Assembly (NCBI GenBank): GCA_022376465.1
Contig: JACDTU010000010.1
Span: 1,116,001 to 1,180,000, forward strand
DNA: 64,000 nt
Source of the DNA: Cubamyces lactineus
Taxonomy: Eukaryota > Basidiomycota > Agaricomycetes > Polyporales > Polyporaceae
Direction: 5' to 3'
Of this stretch, positions 12,163 to 23,471 are shown in pieces. The translations under genes were made by a program, and so were the position numbers. Position 1 is the first letter of the stretch. Each line of letters begins with the position of its first letter. The notes beneath the pieces are model-generated. The model did no database searches, had not been told where the DNA came from, and was given only the letters and a program-made list of their open reading frames with translations.

Positions 12163-15100
12163 TCACCGACGCAGGGCAGAGAGCATCTTCGCGAGAGCGT
12201 TGATCTGGCCCTTCTGCACCTTGCGCGGCGAGCCCTCCGCCTCACTGCCGCCACCGTCCCGCTCCCTGCTGCCACTATCCGCGCGTGGACGACCAACGTG
12301 ATCAAGGTCAGTCGTGCTCGTCGCCGCGTCCTGGCGCTGGCCAAGGGGCGACTTCTGGTGCTGCGGACGCTCGTTGATCGTGTCGAGCATGAGGTCCTTG
12401 GGCTTGTTCGCGCGACGCTTGCGCTGCGGTGGGCCCCCAAACTTTGCGTCGTCCGGGTTGGGGTACATCTGGCGAGGAAGCTGGTACAGCTCCCACGGCG
12501 TGCCGGTGACAACTACATAGCATATGATTGTTTAGAATGACGAAACGTATCTTACGGTCGGTCGCGGAACTTACACTTGACGTTCGCCGGCATCTGGTTC
12601 CCGTGTTGATCGTACGACTGTTGGGACTGTTGAGACTGTTGAGAGAGCTTGCTGCCCTGGCTGCGCCAGCTCTGGGCCGAGACGCTTGTAGCGGCGGTCG
12701 ATACGCTGCGAGTGCTGTTGTTACTGTACCGAGTGAAGGCCGAAGTGGACGTGCCCGCGCTCGACATGGAGCTTCGCCAGTTACTAGACGCCATCGAGCT
12801 CGCGCTCGAGGCCAGAGGACGCCCGCTGCGCGTGCTCGATGGAGAGATACCGCGCTCGGACCTCTTGTCACTGTTGGCATACGCCCCGCCATAGCGCCGC
12901 TCGGGGCTTCCGCGCGACGGTCCGAACGCAGAGCCTGAAGACGGGCCCCAGGTGGCACTCCCGTTCGGACTGGCAGAGTACGGGGAGTGTTTCGGACGGC
13001 GGCCGCGGTTCCAAGAGGCAGCATCGTCCTCATGATCGCGGTGCCGTTCGCGTGCTGCAGGGGTATGCGGCGTCTTCACGCCCGGCGGCGGGGATGGCGG
13101 GGCGTTAAGGCTATTGAGAAGGCTGGTGACGTTACTCGCCGTTGCGGACATCTGCTTGCTGCTCGAATTCTCGACGGGTGGCAGAGCGGCCTCCTCGGGT
13201 GCCGCGGAAAGCTTGTTTGCGCCAGCGGCGGAGGCGGCGGCGGCATTGCTGCCCTTCCCAAAGGACAACTTCCACTTGGACGGCTTCTTCGAAATAGATG
13301 CGCTCCCGGAGCCGGGAGAGGAGAGAGAAAGAGGAACGGAAGAGTTAAGGAGTGACAGGGGCGGCAACCCCGGGTTGGGTGGCATGGGGTACGGAGCGGA
13401 ACGGATGCTGGCAGAGTGCGGGGCACGGCTGGAGTCGACGCCAAGCGAGAGCGACGAGGCCTGTGAATGGCGAGAAGTGCGCGATATCTCGCGTGCAAGG
13501 GCCTGCGACGCCTGTGCAAGGGTCTCCAGCGTTGCATCGTGCGTCGATGCAGGGGACGTGGGGGACAGGGCGGAGGTTCCATTGCCCTTGCCCTTGCGGG
13601 CGCCGCGCTTGCGCCGCTTGTGAGTGGACGCTGAGCGCGAGCCTCCCTCGCCCTCCACACCATCTGCCTCCGCATCCTGCTCGTGGTCGTGACGGTCATG
13701 ATCATTCTCCGTGAATGATATCTCCTGCTCGCTCTCGCGGTCGATGACCGGTGGGAGCGTGATCGGACTCTCGAGAGCTTGGTGCTCGTACGCAGGGCCC
13801 AGCGAGGGCTGGCGAGAGAAGTTGCGAGAGGCACGGCGGGAGATAGAGAGAGCCTCGCCAACGACGGAGTTGCGGAGCGAGGGGCGGCGAGAGTGGGGAA
13901 TGGACGCAAGGCGGTGGCCCTGCACAGATGCGATGGAGATGTTGCGGGTGTGGCCACGGATGGAAGGGCCACCTAGAAGGTCAGGCAAGTCCTTGATCCA
14001 GGCACCGAAGGCACGCGCAGAGATGCGCTTGGAATCGTCCTTCGGGTTGTCCAAGATGCAGAAGACGTTGTCGGCCAAGAACTCCGCAACAGGGAGTGTC
14101 ATGCCAGTAAAGCGCTGCATGAAGAAGGAGACGGGCTGTTGGCGGTAAGCCGCAAACGACGAGCACACGCCTAGCGTGGTGTCCGTCCAGGGGTTATAAT
14201 GGTACAACCTGGTTGCAAATCAGCAAAGGTCCGCTACCGTGCGCATACAGGCACGACTCACATATTGATAAGCACGATACCAAGTGACCAGACATCGGCA
14301 GCTCGCGGTGAATAAGTAGGGTGTAGGTTATTACGGCACTCTGGGGGACATTGCTGGTCAGGAAATGAATGAATGCGGGGAGGATACGTAGTTCGCGTAC
14401 CAAAGCTCATGTAGGGGGCACTGCCACAATCCATATCCGCCGACTCGACATCAGTCGTGGACAAGCCGAAGTCAGTGAGCTTGACGACGACCTTACGCTC
14501 TGACCGGCCGTCAGGGAGCGTCGTCCATCCGTCTGTGACGATGAAGTTTTCGGGCTTGATGTCACGGTGGAAGACGGAATGGTCATGGCATGTAGCGACC
14601 GCCTCGCACATCTGAGAGAACATAGACGCGATGAGGCGGAGGCGAGTGCGCGAGAGCAGCTGCGCCGGGTTGAGCGAGGAAAGCAAGCTCGGGGTGGGTG
14701 GCGTGCGAGAAGCGCAACTAGAGTCCGAAACTGGCGGCGAGGTAGACAGGTCGGTCGTGGAAGGATCCATTTCGTAATGGTCGCGAGCTTGTTCGAGGAA
14801 GTAGAAAAGATCTTCACCGGGGACGAACTCGAGGAGGAGAAGCAAGAAAGAAGAGGTCTCGAGAGTGCGATGAAGTGTGACAATGTTGGGGTGGGCCGGA
14901 AGCGATTGATGTATGGTAGCCTATGCAACGTCTGAGCCAATGTTCCACGAGTCATGTACCACGACGCACCTCAAACAGCTGGGCCGTCAAAGCCTCCTCG
15001 TCAAGGTTCGCTTTCGACAACACTTTGATAGCATATTCGCGGCCATACTCCGTAGACTGGTTACCGGGCGATCCGTCATCCAGGTCCATGCGACCAATGG

Positions 15101-15736
15101 TGATCGCATGTCCGTCATCTGAAGCCTGGGGGCGCGAGAGGACCTCGCGCACCAAATACACGACAGCGTAGCTGCCGGAACCAAGCTTCCTGACGACCTC
15201 GAATTCCTTCGCCGGTTCATCATGGTCGACCCGCGGCTCAGATGAGCTTATCGGGACCCGTTTGATGACCTCACCCTGGAGTTCAATACCTTCCCCAACC
15301 AAGTCACCCTGACAGAGCACGTCGACGATGCAAGAAGAGATCGAAGACCGCCCGCTCGAGCGGTTGTCGAACGAGGGCAGATCAGAGCGGAGTGGGTGGG
15401 GAGAGCGAGGGACGGGACTGGGAAGCTGGCGAGAGGAAGAGACGAGAGGAGAGCGGTGGATCGGTTTGGCGGGGGTGGTAGAGAGGGGGAGGGGAAGGGC
15501 GAGTCGTAGGTAGAGGCGGATGCGGAGGAGGAGGGAGATAGAGCAATAGAGTTGGAGAGGGGGCTTATGGGGAGGGCGGGGGAGCGGGGGGCGACGATCC
15601 GGTCATGAACTGCGAGCTTTGCGAGGCGGGCATGGCCATTGCGACGATCGTCAACATCTCTGTCTCTACCGGTTGCGGGCGTGCGCTTCGAGGAGGACAG
15701 GGAGAGTGGGGGGAGCTGGACTGGATACTGCAACAT
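12163..15736 (-). CDS. Ran1/Ksp1-type Ser/Thr protein kinase, N-terminal frame broken
   Basis: The kinase domain begins EFEVVRKLGSGSYAVVYLVRE (near 15195), with AIKVL as the ATP Lys, HRDIKPENF as catalytic loop (near 14570), LTDFGLSTTD as Mg loop, and CGSAPYMSF-ECRNN in place of APE, typical of Ran1/Ksp1/Vhs1-class kinases. Inserts of low complexity interrupt the N-lobe and the C-lobe. The C-terminal ~650 residues are Ser/Pro/Arg-rich with a Gln-Ser repeat (QQSQQSQQS) and the tail PWELYQLPRQMYPNPDDAKF. Fixed introns are 12574-12513 and 14261-14209. Oddity: the open frame from the ATG at 15736 (MLQYPVQLPPLSLSSSKRTPATG..) is not the frame of the kinase domain; the switch must happen near 15.40 kb, where I see no usable intron. 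Substrates are unknown; relatives act in nutrient and meiosis control. Confidence 0.8.
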
Positions 15737-16409
15737 TAGGGAACAAGCTAGTTGGTCGTGAGCCGGGGTAGTGACTGTTCTGCCTTCCGTTCTTCTCGAG
15801 CGTTGAGGAGATGAGGGCGAGATGTCAGCTGGGGGGGGAGGGGGTAAGGCTACCGACGGACGAGGACTGGCTCGATATGCATGCAGCTGGTGGCGGTGAG
15901 CGCAAGCTGACCAGTCTACAGGCTACGGGGTGTGTGGCTCTCTCCTAAGGACTCCTGTCGGACACGGGGGAGACTCGGACGCCCCAGGACGTCTGCGAGC
16001 TTTGAGCAAGCCTGGCTTTGGGAGAAGCGATAGGCAGGCAGACTGGTGGGAGATGGCAGCAGGAAGCAAAGCTAGCGAGAGCGGAGTTGGAATGAGGCGC
16101 GGAAGGATAACGGGGGGGCGTGATGTGCGCGGCAATGACTCTGGCGGTCAGAGGAGGCTGCGGAAGGACGAAAGGGCGGATAAACGACTCACCGCTGCGA
16201 CAACTACCACGAGTGAGCGAGCTGGAGGCCGAGAGGGGGGAGAGGGGGACGAGGAGGAGAAGGGGGGAGAGAGAAAGATGAACACGAGGAGATTAGGCTA
16301 AGGCTATGGCTGGGAGATGGGCACGGTGCACGACCTGGCGCAGCACATGGTCTTCGTCTTCCACGGAGCCACGCGTGTCTTTAGCTTCTCATTTCTTTCG
16401 CCTATTATT
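15737..16409. other. Intergenic, kinase promoter region
   Basis: Purine-rich plus strand with long G runs; no supported gene. Likely promoter and leader of the kinase gene. Confidence 0.5.
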
Positions 16410-16841
16410 GGATGACTTCCCGTAAGGATTTAGAGACGTCTCTATTTCTCTAGATCATGGCTAAACTCTAGAGCGGGGAGCAAAATATGTCGGAGCTTCG
16501 ACTTGGCTCCACTTGCAAACGCCCATCGGCTGCACCACTCCTGCCGCTTAGTCAGCACACTTGGTGTTCACGTATATAGCAATTTGCTGATGGGAAGCCA
16601 TGCAAAAGGGTCGGATGTACGGTTTCTGCCCCGATTACCTGCCATTTGTGTCGATTTAGAGACGAACTTCAATCTGGAAGGGGGGGTCGACCCCCCCTTC
16701 CAGATCGCAAGGTTTAGAGACGAGCGTCTCTCTAGACGGACTTTGAATCTACCTTCGGATCTCAAACGAGCTCCCAAATCCGGCTTGAGCGAGTGATCTA
16801 GAGAAATAGAGACGTCTCTAAATCCTTACGGGAAGTCATCC
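16410..16841. mobile_element. MITE, 432 bp, perfect 48-bp terminal inverted repeats
   Basis: The left terminus 16410-16457 (begins GGATGACTTCCCGTAAGGAT) and the right terminus 16794-16841 are exact reverse complements over 48 bp. The element is flanked by a direct duplication ATTATT (16404-16409 and 16842-16847), read as a 6-bp target-site duplication. The interior has no coding capacity for a transposase. It includes a perfect 34-bp palindrome (16672-16705) and extra copies of the terminal motif TTTAGAGACG near 16655 and 16712. Identical termini suggest recent mobility using a transposase encoded elsewhere. The superfamily is not assignable from ends alone. Confidence 0.88.
16672..16705. repeat. 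Perfect 34-bp palindrome inside the MITE
   Basis: The arms read ATCTGGAA followed by seven G, the centre is TCGA, then seven C and TTCCAGAT. It is symmetrical about 16688/16689 with no spacer, so it can extrude a cruciform or hairpin. Confidence 0.9.
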
Positions 16842-18357
16842 ATTATTCCTGTTCCTATTCACCCTTATTCGCGGTGCGGTGCAGGCCGTAACCGACCGAA
16901 TTACGGTCGATATCAGACGGCGAATTCAAATCGTGCATCAACGTACGCCCTCCAAGCTGCGAGGCCATCACATCTATCCATCCTCGAGCCCTCTCCGAAT
17001 CCCACCCGTCTCTATTCCCGTCCGTCCGCGTGCTCACCTCTCCATGTGCATCCCTCCACCCTCCCCCCGCCACAGCGCCTGCCTCTCTTCCCGCCGTTTA
17101 CCCGTCCCGACGCCCCAGAAGCAGCACACCCACTCACGGTACAACCCCCAACCAGACCATCGTCAACAGCCACCCGCGGCCCATGCGTCGTCCGACCCTC
17201 GTCCCTTTAGCCTGCCCGCTCGTGGAGCCCGCCATCTGCGCAAGGCTGGGGCCGCCTTCAGGCTCATCTTCGTTCCCTGACAGCATCCCCGCCGCTTCGT
17301 GTGAGATTTCAGAACACCGCGCGCACCCACCCTCATGTGCATCCTGATCACGCCTCTCGCCCTCCTCTCAACCACTCATCTCAATCCGCACGAACGTTCC
17401 CTCCCTAGTCTCCGTCTACCCGGACTCGCCTGTCAATCGTCCCACCCGGCCCCCCTTCTCTCCCGTATCCTCCCCCTCCTCTTACATAAACCCCACCGGC
17501 CAGCACTTCATTCAACCATCGGCCGCGTCCCTTGCGAACACTTGAGCATGCTCTCGATCTCGCACTCAGGCGCCGCGGCGCAGCCTCTTGTCTTGCGCCC
17601 ACATGCTTCCAGTCAATCGCCAGGCACGCTTGCCAGTCTGATCCACATCCTCCCTTCAACCATCTCTCCGACACCAGGAACTGAACTGCCTTCCGCCGTC
17701 GGCACGGCGCCGGGAACATACGCCCCCACACGATTCAGATAGCTGGGCATCCTTTTCCGAGCAGTGATTCCGCCAAGGTATGTGTGAGGACCGAGTGGGT
17801 AAGTAGCGGCGAGCACCGCGAGGGCTCGGCCGTCCTCGACGGACATGCATGCATCCGATTCTCGACCTCTTCCAACTCAAGCCCTGTCCGAGAAGCCGAG
17901 TGTTTTCCCATCCCCGGGATCTCTCCAGATCGAATTCCCTGCACATGGAATTCTGTCTTCCTGTCTCCGCCGGCATCCCTTATACGAACATCCGTATGAC
18001 CGGATCCTCCCACCGTCACCGCACCTGCTTCTCTGCTTCTAGTACTGACGTCTAGATATAGAACCCATTGCTAGCAGCTGCCCGTATCCGTAGCGGTACT
18101 CCGAATATAACACATAAGCAGAACGTGCATCCTACTATCGCGAGCGTGCCATCGCACCGCACCGCGACGTGGTGTCAAAATCCATTTAGACCTCACACAT
18201 GGCGGTGCCCCGCCACGTCCAACCTAGAGGCCTAAATTAAATGGAATACTCCACACCTGACATCTCTTCCACGACGACGTAGCACATACGTGGAAGGACG
18301 ACATACAGAGTCTGACTACCGCTCCGTACCCTGTGACCGCATGTCGAAAATCCCTCT
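16842..18357. other. Intergenic, C/T-rich, no gene seen
   Basis: Pyrimidine-rich plus strand with many short open frames on both strands; none shows domain-like or spliced continuity. It ends at the UTP6 stop codon. Confidence 0.5.
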
Positions 18358-21300
18358 CTACAGATCTTCCACCGTAATGTCCGCGTCGAGCTGCTCGGCG
18401 TCGGCCTCGGTACCCCCAACGCCATCACCTTCCTCTCCCGCGCCCTCGCCCTTTTCGCCCGTATCGCCGTCGAGGATCGTCTTCCACCGTCGCTCGACTT
18501 CCGCACCCGCCGTCTCCCCGAGGACACTCCGCGCCCGGCCGACGACCGCGACGGCCTCTTTGCCCCGCCCGTTTCGCAGCAACCATGTGGCCCACGCTAC
18601 CGTCGCCTCCACCCCGTCCGTCTGTCGCCAGAACTCGTACACCGCGGTGAGCACGCGGGCGTCTCCATCCGCGTCTGTATCCGGGCCCGATCCGCATGCG
18701 GATTCCGAACCGGACTGAGATCGAGCGTGCGCGGCCGACGACGCCTCGGACTCCTGTCTGAACACCTCGGCCCACACCCGCGCGGTGGACGAGTACGCGG
18801 TCCCGAGCTTCCGCACGCGTGCGAGACGCGCCTGGGTAAGCGCGTCATTAGTGGTGTCGCCGTCACGCGTCGCCCGCGCCACTTGGTCTCGCTGTTTCTG
18901 TTTCTGCTTCCGTTCCTGTTGTTGTGGCTGCTGCTGCTGCGCGATCGTGCGTGCTTGGGGTTGGGCTTGTGATGTGTGCTCGTGCGCAATCTGATACAAC
19001 AGGGCGCGGTGCGATGCGGCTGCGTACCGTATCAAGAGCACCTCGTGGACCGTGCTCGCTGCCGCCGGATCCCGGATGCGCTTGCTGTCGCGCAGGAGAT
19101 GCTGTGCAGATGCGCCGAACGTTCGTGCGTGTGCGTGACAGCGACAGTTCACAGGTGGATCAAGGATCGTGGGCGACAAAAGGAGGACCGCACCGGTCTC
19201 GGTCAGTGCGCCGTACGATTGCGTAAGGAGAATCACGCTGTGCACGCACCTCCAACAATTCCACTTCCGCTTGCGAGTCGTTATCTTGTGCCGTTGCAGG
19301 TTCGGACAGGGGTTCGCTTGTCCAAGAATGCTTGGGGCTTGGCAAGCACGAGCGCAATCCCCATAGCCAAACGTCTTCGAGACCAGCGCCCTCGACCTTG
19401 CCTCGAGCCTCTGCCCAGGCAGTGTCAACATCGGCATGTTGGGTGGCAAAGTCCTTTTCCGCATCGAGGCGTGCAAGCCATACGGACGCGTTGGTAGGCG
19501 CGCGTGAGGTATACTTGCGGGCAACTCGCAATATCTTTTCCGGGCTGTTCACCTTCGGGGGCAGGAGAGCGGAACCGAGCGAGGGCTGGTGCCGTGTGAG
19601 GAGCCGTACATGCGCCGCGAGGAGAGGTGGCGGAATCGGGGAGGACAGATGCTGGATCAGGAGATGCAAGGATGTGATGAGGTACGCTTTCTGTTAAGAG
19701 AGCATGTGTGAGCGTCATTGGCCGTCCGTGTGTAACATTAAGGGAGCCATATGGAACAAAGTGTAGGATGCCTGCGTAAAGGCACAGAACGGATGCCGAT
19801 GTGCATCCTGTAAGGTGGAAGACGATCGAAAGCAAGGCTACGGCGGCACGACAAGGAAATTGGCGAGAGTGAAGGATACAAGAAGCACTTCAAGTGGACA
19901 GCTGTGATGGAAGCGAAACATGAAGCCGGCGGAGCAAGGACGTAGTGCACAAGGCACATGCAAATCCGGGCATCCTGTCCGGACACATCCCAGCAGTCCA
20001 GGTGAGGCAAGAGAGATAGGCAGGAACTTACCAGGTTGTCGTCGACGTCTTTCTTCCCGCACCACTCCTCGATAAACTCGGCGTACACGGTCGCGACGCC
20101 TTCTCGTGTCTCGGCTGGACACGTTCTCACGGATTCTGAGAGCACGTCGTTCGCGGTCCTCAGCGCGTCAACGAGTGCCTCTCCCGAAAGGTCGGGAGTC
20201 AGATAGCGCGTGGCATGCAGCTTGATAGCAGCGGGGAGAGAGGGGAGCGTTTCCAGTAAATGGGCGTGTAAGTGATCGAGGAGCGGTTCTCGCAGGGAAG
20301 GCGGGGATGGGTACGCTGATATCATCTCGTGCAAAGAGCGGAAGAGCTCGATTTTCGGTAGCGCTGTGGGAGGGTCAGCATGCCAATAGCAGGATCGTAC
20401 GTCGGAACGAAGGCGCACCTTTGACCGCGTTTGAGATTACGGCTTTGACAATGGCACCCTCCAAGATCTGTTTGCGGGCAGCTTCATCCTCACCAAGCTC
20501 TTCCTCGCCATCCACATCCATACCATCCGCATCCTCGTTGTGGTGGCCACCAAGGTTGCTCTCCTCCCCGCCGTCCGTGCCGCCGTTCCGACTGATAGAT
20601 TTCTGCTTGACGGACTCCTTGCCCTTGCCCTTCACATCGATCCCAAGGACGGACCATCTTCTCCGGAGACTTTCTACAAAGTTGAGTTCCATCCTGACGT
20701 ACTCCCTCCACATCTCGACGCTGTCAGCATTTAGCCGAAGCCCCCGCTGCAGAAGCGCACGGGCGGCCGATGGCGAGAGGTGTTCGAGCTCATGTGACGC
20801 GGCGAGGACATAGAGCGCAGGGACGTTCGGATGTAATTGCAATGCACTGGACGTGCACCTGTCAGTCCCATTCACTCTTTGTGAACGCAAAGGTGGAGAA
20901 CCGTACCGCGCCGTGATGCGCCCAACAAGTGACCTCGCGCCCTCCTTCTTCGCAACTTGGATGTATTGGATCCAGAGGCCTACGTCGCCCTTGAACTTCT
21001 TGAGTGCCCGCTCGAATATTTGAAACTGTCTCCGAACGAGGGCGTAGTCGGACACAGATGGCGGTCCCTTCGGAAGCTCTGTTTGCGGTTCATCGTCGCG
21101 CCAACAATGAGCACATGAGAGTACACGTACTAAGGCGTTCTGCCCGCTTCCGTCGCAGAGCCTCCAGGCTCATTTCGTAGGTCGCGTACCGCAAGAAGTC
21201 GCTCTTCTTGGGTATCCGCCGGACTAGGGCGGTCTCGAAGGCAGTCCGCTTTTGCATGATCTGCTTAATTTCTTTCTGTGCGCCCGGCGCTGTCGGTCAA

Positions 21301-21480
21301 TTACGACATAATCCCAAAGTAGGCCAGCTGATGTCGCGCAGGACGTACTTGGGTGAACAGGCCCTTCTGGACGAGGTCCTTGAGCTCAGTGAGCATCTAT
21401 CGGGTTCCATTAGTATCTCTCGCGTCTCTGCATAATACATCGCCACGCACCTGCTCCTGCTGGAACTGTACCCTCTCCAT
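18358..21480 (-). CDS. UTP6: U3 snoRNP / SSU-processome protein Utp6
   Basis: A multi-exon gene whose first exon begins MERVQFQQEQ at 21480 with a GTGCGT donor. The following exons give MLTELKDLVQKGLFTQ, EIKQIMQKRTAFETALVRR and SDFLRYATYEMSLEALRRKR, the conserved Utp6 N-terminus. HAT-type helical repeats follow (YALVRRQFQIFERALKKFKG, VGLWIQYIQVAKKEGARSLV, PNVPALYVLAASHELEH). An acidic insert EDADGMDVDGEEELGEDEAA lies near 20500. The C-terminus (VWAEVFRQESE..EFWRQTDGVEATVAWATWLL) ends in an acidic tail at the TAG 18358-18360. The product is about 650-700 residues. Utp6 is part of the UtpB module and acts in early 18S pre-rRNA processing in the nucleolus. The gene is divergent from 21966 with a 485-bp shared upstream region. 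Inner splice sites in the 3' half were not all fixed. Confidence 0.88.
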
Positions 21481-21965
21481 GGTGGCAAGACCGGATGTCT
21501 AGTGTACGCGCAGGAGGCCCGAGACGCAGAAAGCGGAGACGTGAAGCGGAACAGAGAGCTATGGGCGCCTGCGCGAACATGATCGGGAGGAAATTCTTGC
21601 TTCGCCCACGTGAGTATTACCTCATTAGGCGGGACCCAGCGCGCGCGGAGCTTGCAATTGACCAACGCGCCATGGCCGCGACCACAGCTCGAGCTCACAC
21701 GAGCACTGGTATGGCTTTGGACTACGCATGCTGCAGTGGGCGCGCATAGTATATTCGAGTTACGATTGGCAGGTTGTTAGGTTTGTGGTGTAGCCGTAGT
21801 AGTAGTACTGCAAAATAGGTCGGATATCGCGCGACGTGGGGGACGGTTATAGCGGAGTTGCGCGCGGGCTTGGAGATCCGGCTGGCCCATCCGAGGCGCC
21901 AATGGTAGTAAAGGCGTTGGCTCTCGCTCTCTCTCTCCCCTACATCTCACCTCCACACTCCCATC
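21481..21965. other. Shared promoter region of two divergent genes
   Basis: It lies between the ATG codons of UTP6 (minus) and the Ser/Pro-rich protein gene (plus). It contains a C/T-rich tract (21915-21955) just before the plus-strand ATG. No gene seen. Confidence 0.5.
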
Positions 21966-23471
21966 ATGCCTGCCAAAGCCCATAGACCCAGCGGTCCAGT
22001 CCGCACGCACTCTCGCACGTCGTCCGGGAGTTCTTCGAAGCTTGGACTCAATCTCCAGTTCACTCAGAAAGACCCAGTGCCCCCGCGAGCAACTGATAAA
22101 GGGAAGAAGCCCTCCCACTACCATCACGAGGTTCGTCCTCTCTCTTCACCCGACGATCATCGAAAACGGGTCGCCTTACGACCTTCTTCTCTGCTGCGCT
22201 ACGTGTAGCCCGCCGCGCGCAACGCTAGCTCTCAGTTCTTGCGGTCAAACAGCGGCATTCGCGTCCACTCTAGAGACAACATCCAACCAGCGGCGCTCCG
22301 TCGCGCACCTACCCCCAGCAATCTATCGAAGCAGAATGGAGCGAAGCAGAAGGCGGACTTTACCATATCGAGCCCTGATGAGGGCGACGATGACGACGAA
22401 TGGGTGTCTAGCGAGAGTGGTGCTGCGACACCAAACAACGGATCGGATTCGGAGGGTACTCCGGTAGAGCAGCTCAAACCGCGACTCCCTGCCCAGTCTA
22501 CCCATACGCAACATGCTCAGCTGAATACTGCAGCTGGCCATGATGCAGTGCATGATGTAGCTACGCCCAAAGCTGCGCCACCTCCTCTGCCTCGTGTCGA
22601 TACTGCTCGCCCATCCCAAGTGTCTCTTGCCACCACTGCCCGCGATTATGCAGCTCAGGAGTACCCTTCTCAGGGGAATGCTGCATCGAACCAAAGACAG
22701 AGTGATCAGCGCTATCCTGAACCAGATATCCAGATCTCCACCCCGACACCCCCTGTCAGCAAGGCTCGCTCAGAAACCCACTCTCCCCCGCGCAGGTCTC
22801 CCGACATCGCACCCAAGCGACAATCCATGACCAGGCCACCTTCTACCCACTCGATAAACAGCAGGTCCGATGCCCCGCAGCTTAGACCTCATCCGCTCAT
22901 CCGGGGACACTCCTATGGTCAAGGCTTTGCGGCAAAGCCCGCGCCATTAGCGCCGCTCACGACGGTATTGCCAGACTCTGCCTCCGGCCAGATGTCGACC
23001 ACCTCGTCGTCACCCTCGAGCCTCCGTGCAGGCTCGCCAACCAGCATGCGCACCGCTTCTGCTTCCCCGAATCTATCGTCCCCCTCGTCTGTATCACCTG
23101 CGCACAGGCAATTGCGCCGCACGTCAACGTCCTCCACGCGCTCCACCGCGACTCTCCCTGCGCAGCCCTCAGCAGGAGAGAAGCACTCTGGCCGAGGGAA
23201 TCACGACCGGCAGCGCACTCTGTCGACCATCTCTTCGAGCTCCTCCATCGCCGCTCTCACGAACTTTGCGTTACGCTCCACACCATCTCCGCCGCGCACC
23301 CCTGTACAGATCACGGCGCACTTCCCTCCGCCAGAACAGACTGCAGCGTTGGAGAGCATCCATCCCTTACTCCCACCACCATATCTCAGCGCGCACCTCA
23401 CTGTCCTCGCGTATCGCAACCCTTTGGCGGAATCTTACGACAGAGTCATCCGTGCGAAACAGCGCAGGTGA
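21966..23471 (+). CDS. Ser/Pro-rich, largely disordered fungal protein with acidic DDDDEWVSSESG motif
   Basis: Exon 1 (21966-22130) ends ..SHYHHE and joins exon 2 (22209-23471) in phase 0 to continue PAARNASSQFLRSNSG; intron 22131-22208 is GT-AG. The product is 475 residues. A short acidic/aromatic motif FTISSPDEGDDDDEWVSSE sits near residue 110, then ~280 residues of Ser/Pro/Thr low complexity, then a conserved-looking end: HFPPPEQTAALESIHPLLPP, PYLSAHLTVLAYRNPLAESY and DRVIRAKQRR. The acidic EW motif and basic Pro/Ser context recall fungal DUF3295-type (Mks1-like) regulators; that assignment is inference. Downstream of the TGA, a 28-nt GT..AG stretch would, if removed, extend the protein by QEASYANYIDRYLVSF-like residues; too short for a normal intron, but noted. 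Confidence 0.75.

Noticed and set aside
12528..14148. Long plus-strand frames opposite the kinase C-terminus
   Set aside because: They are antisense shadows of the Ser/Pro-rich coding exon of the kinase.
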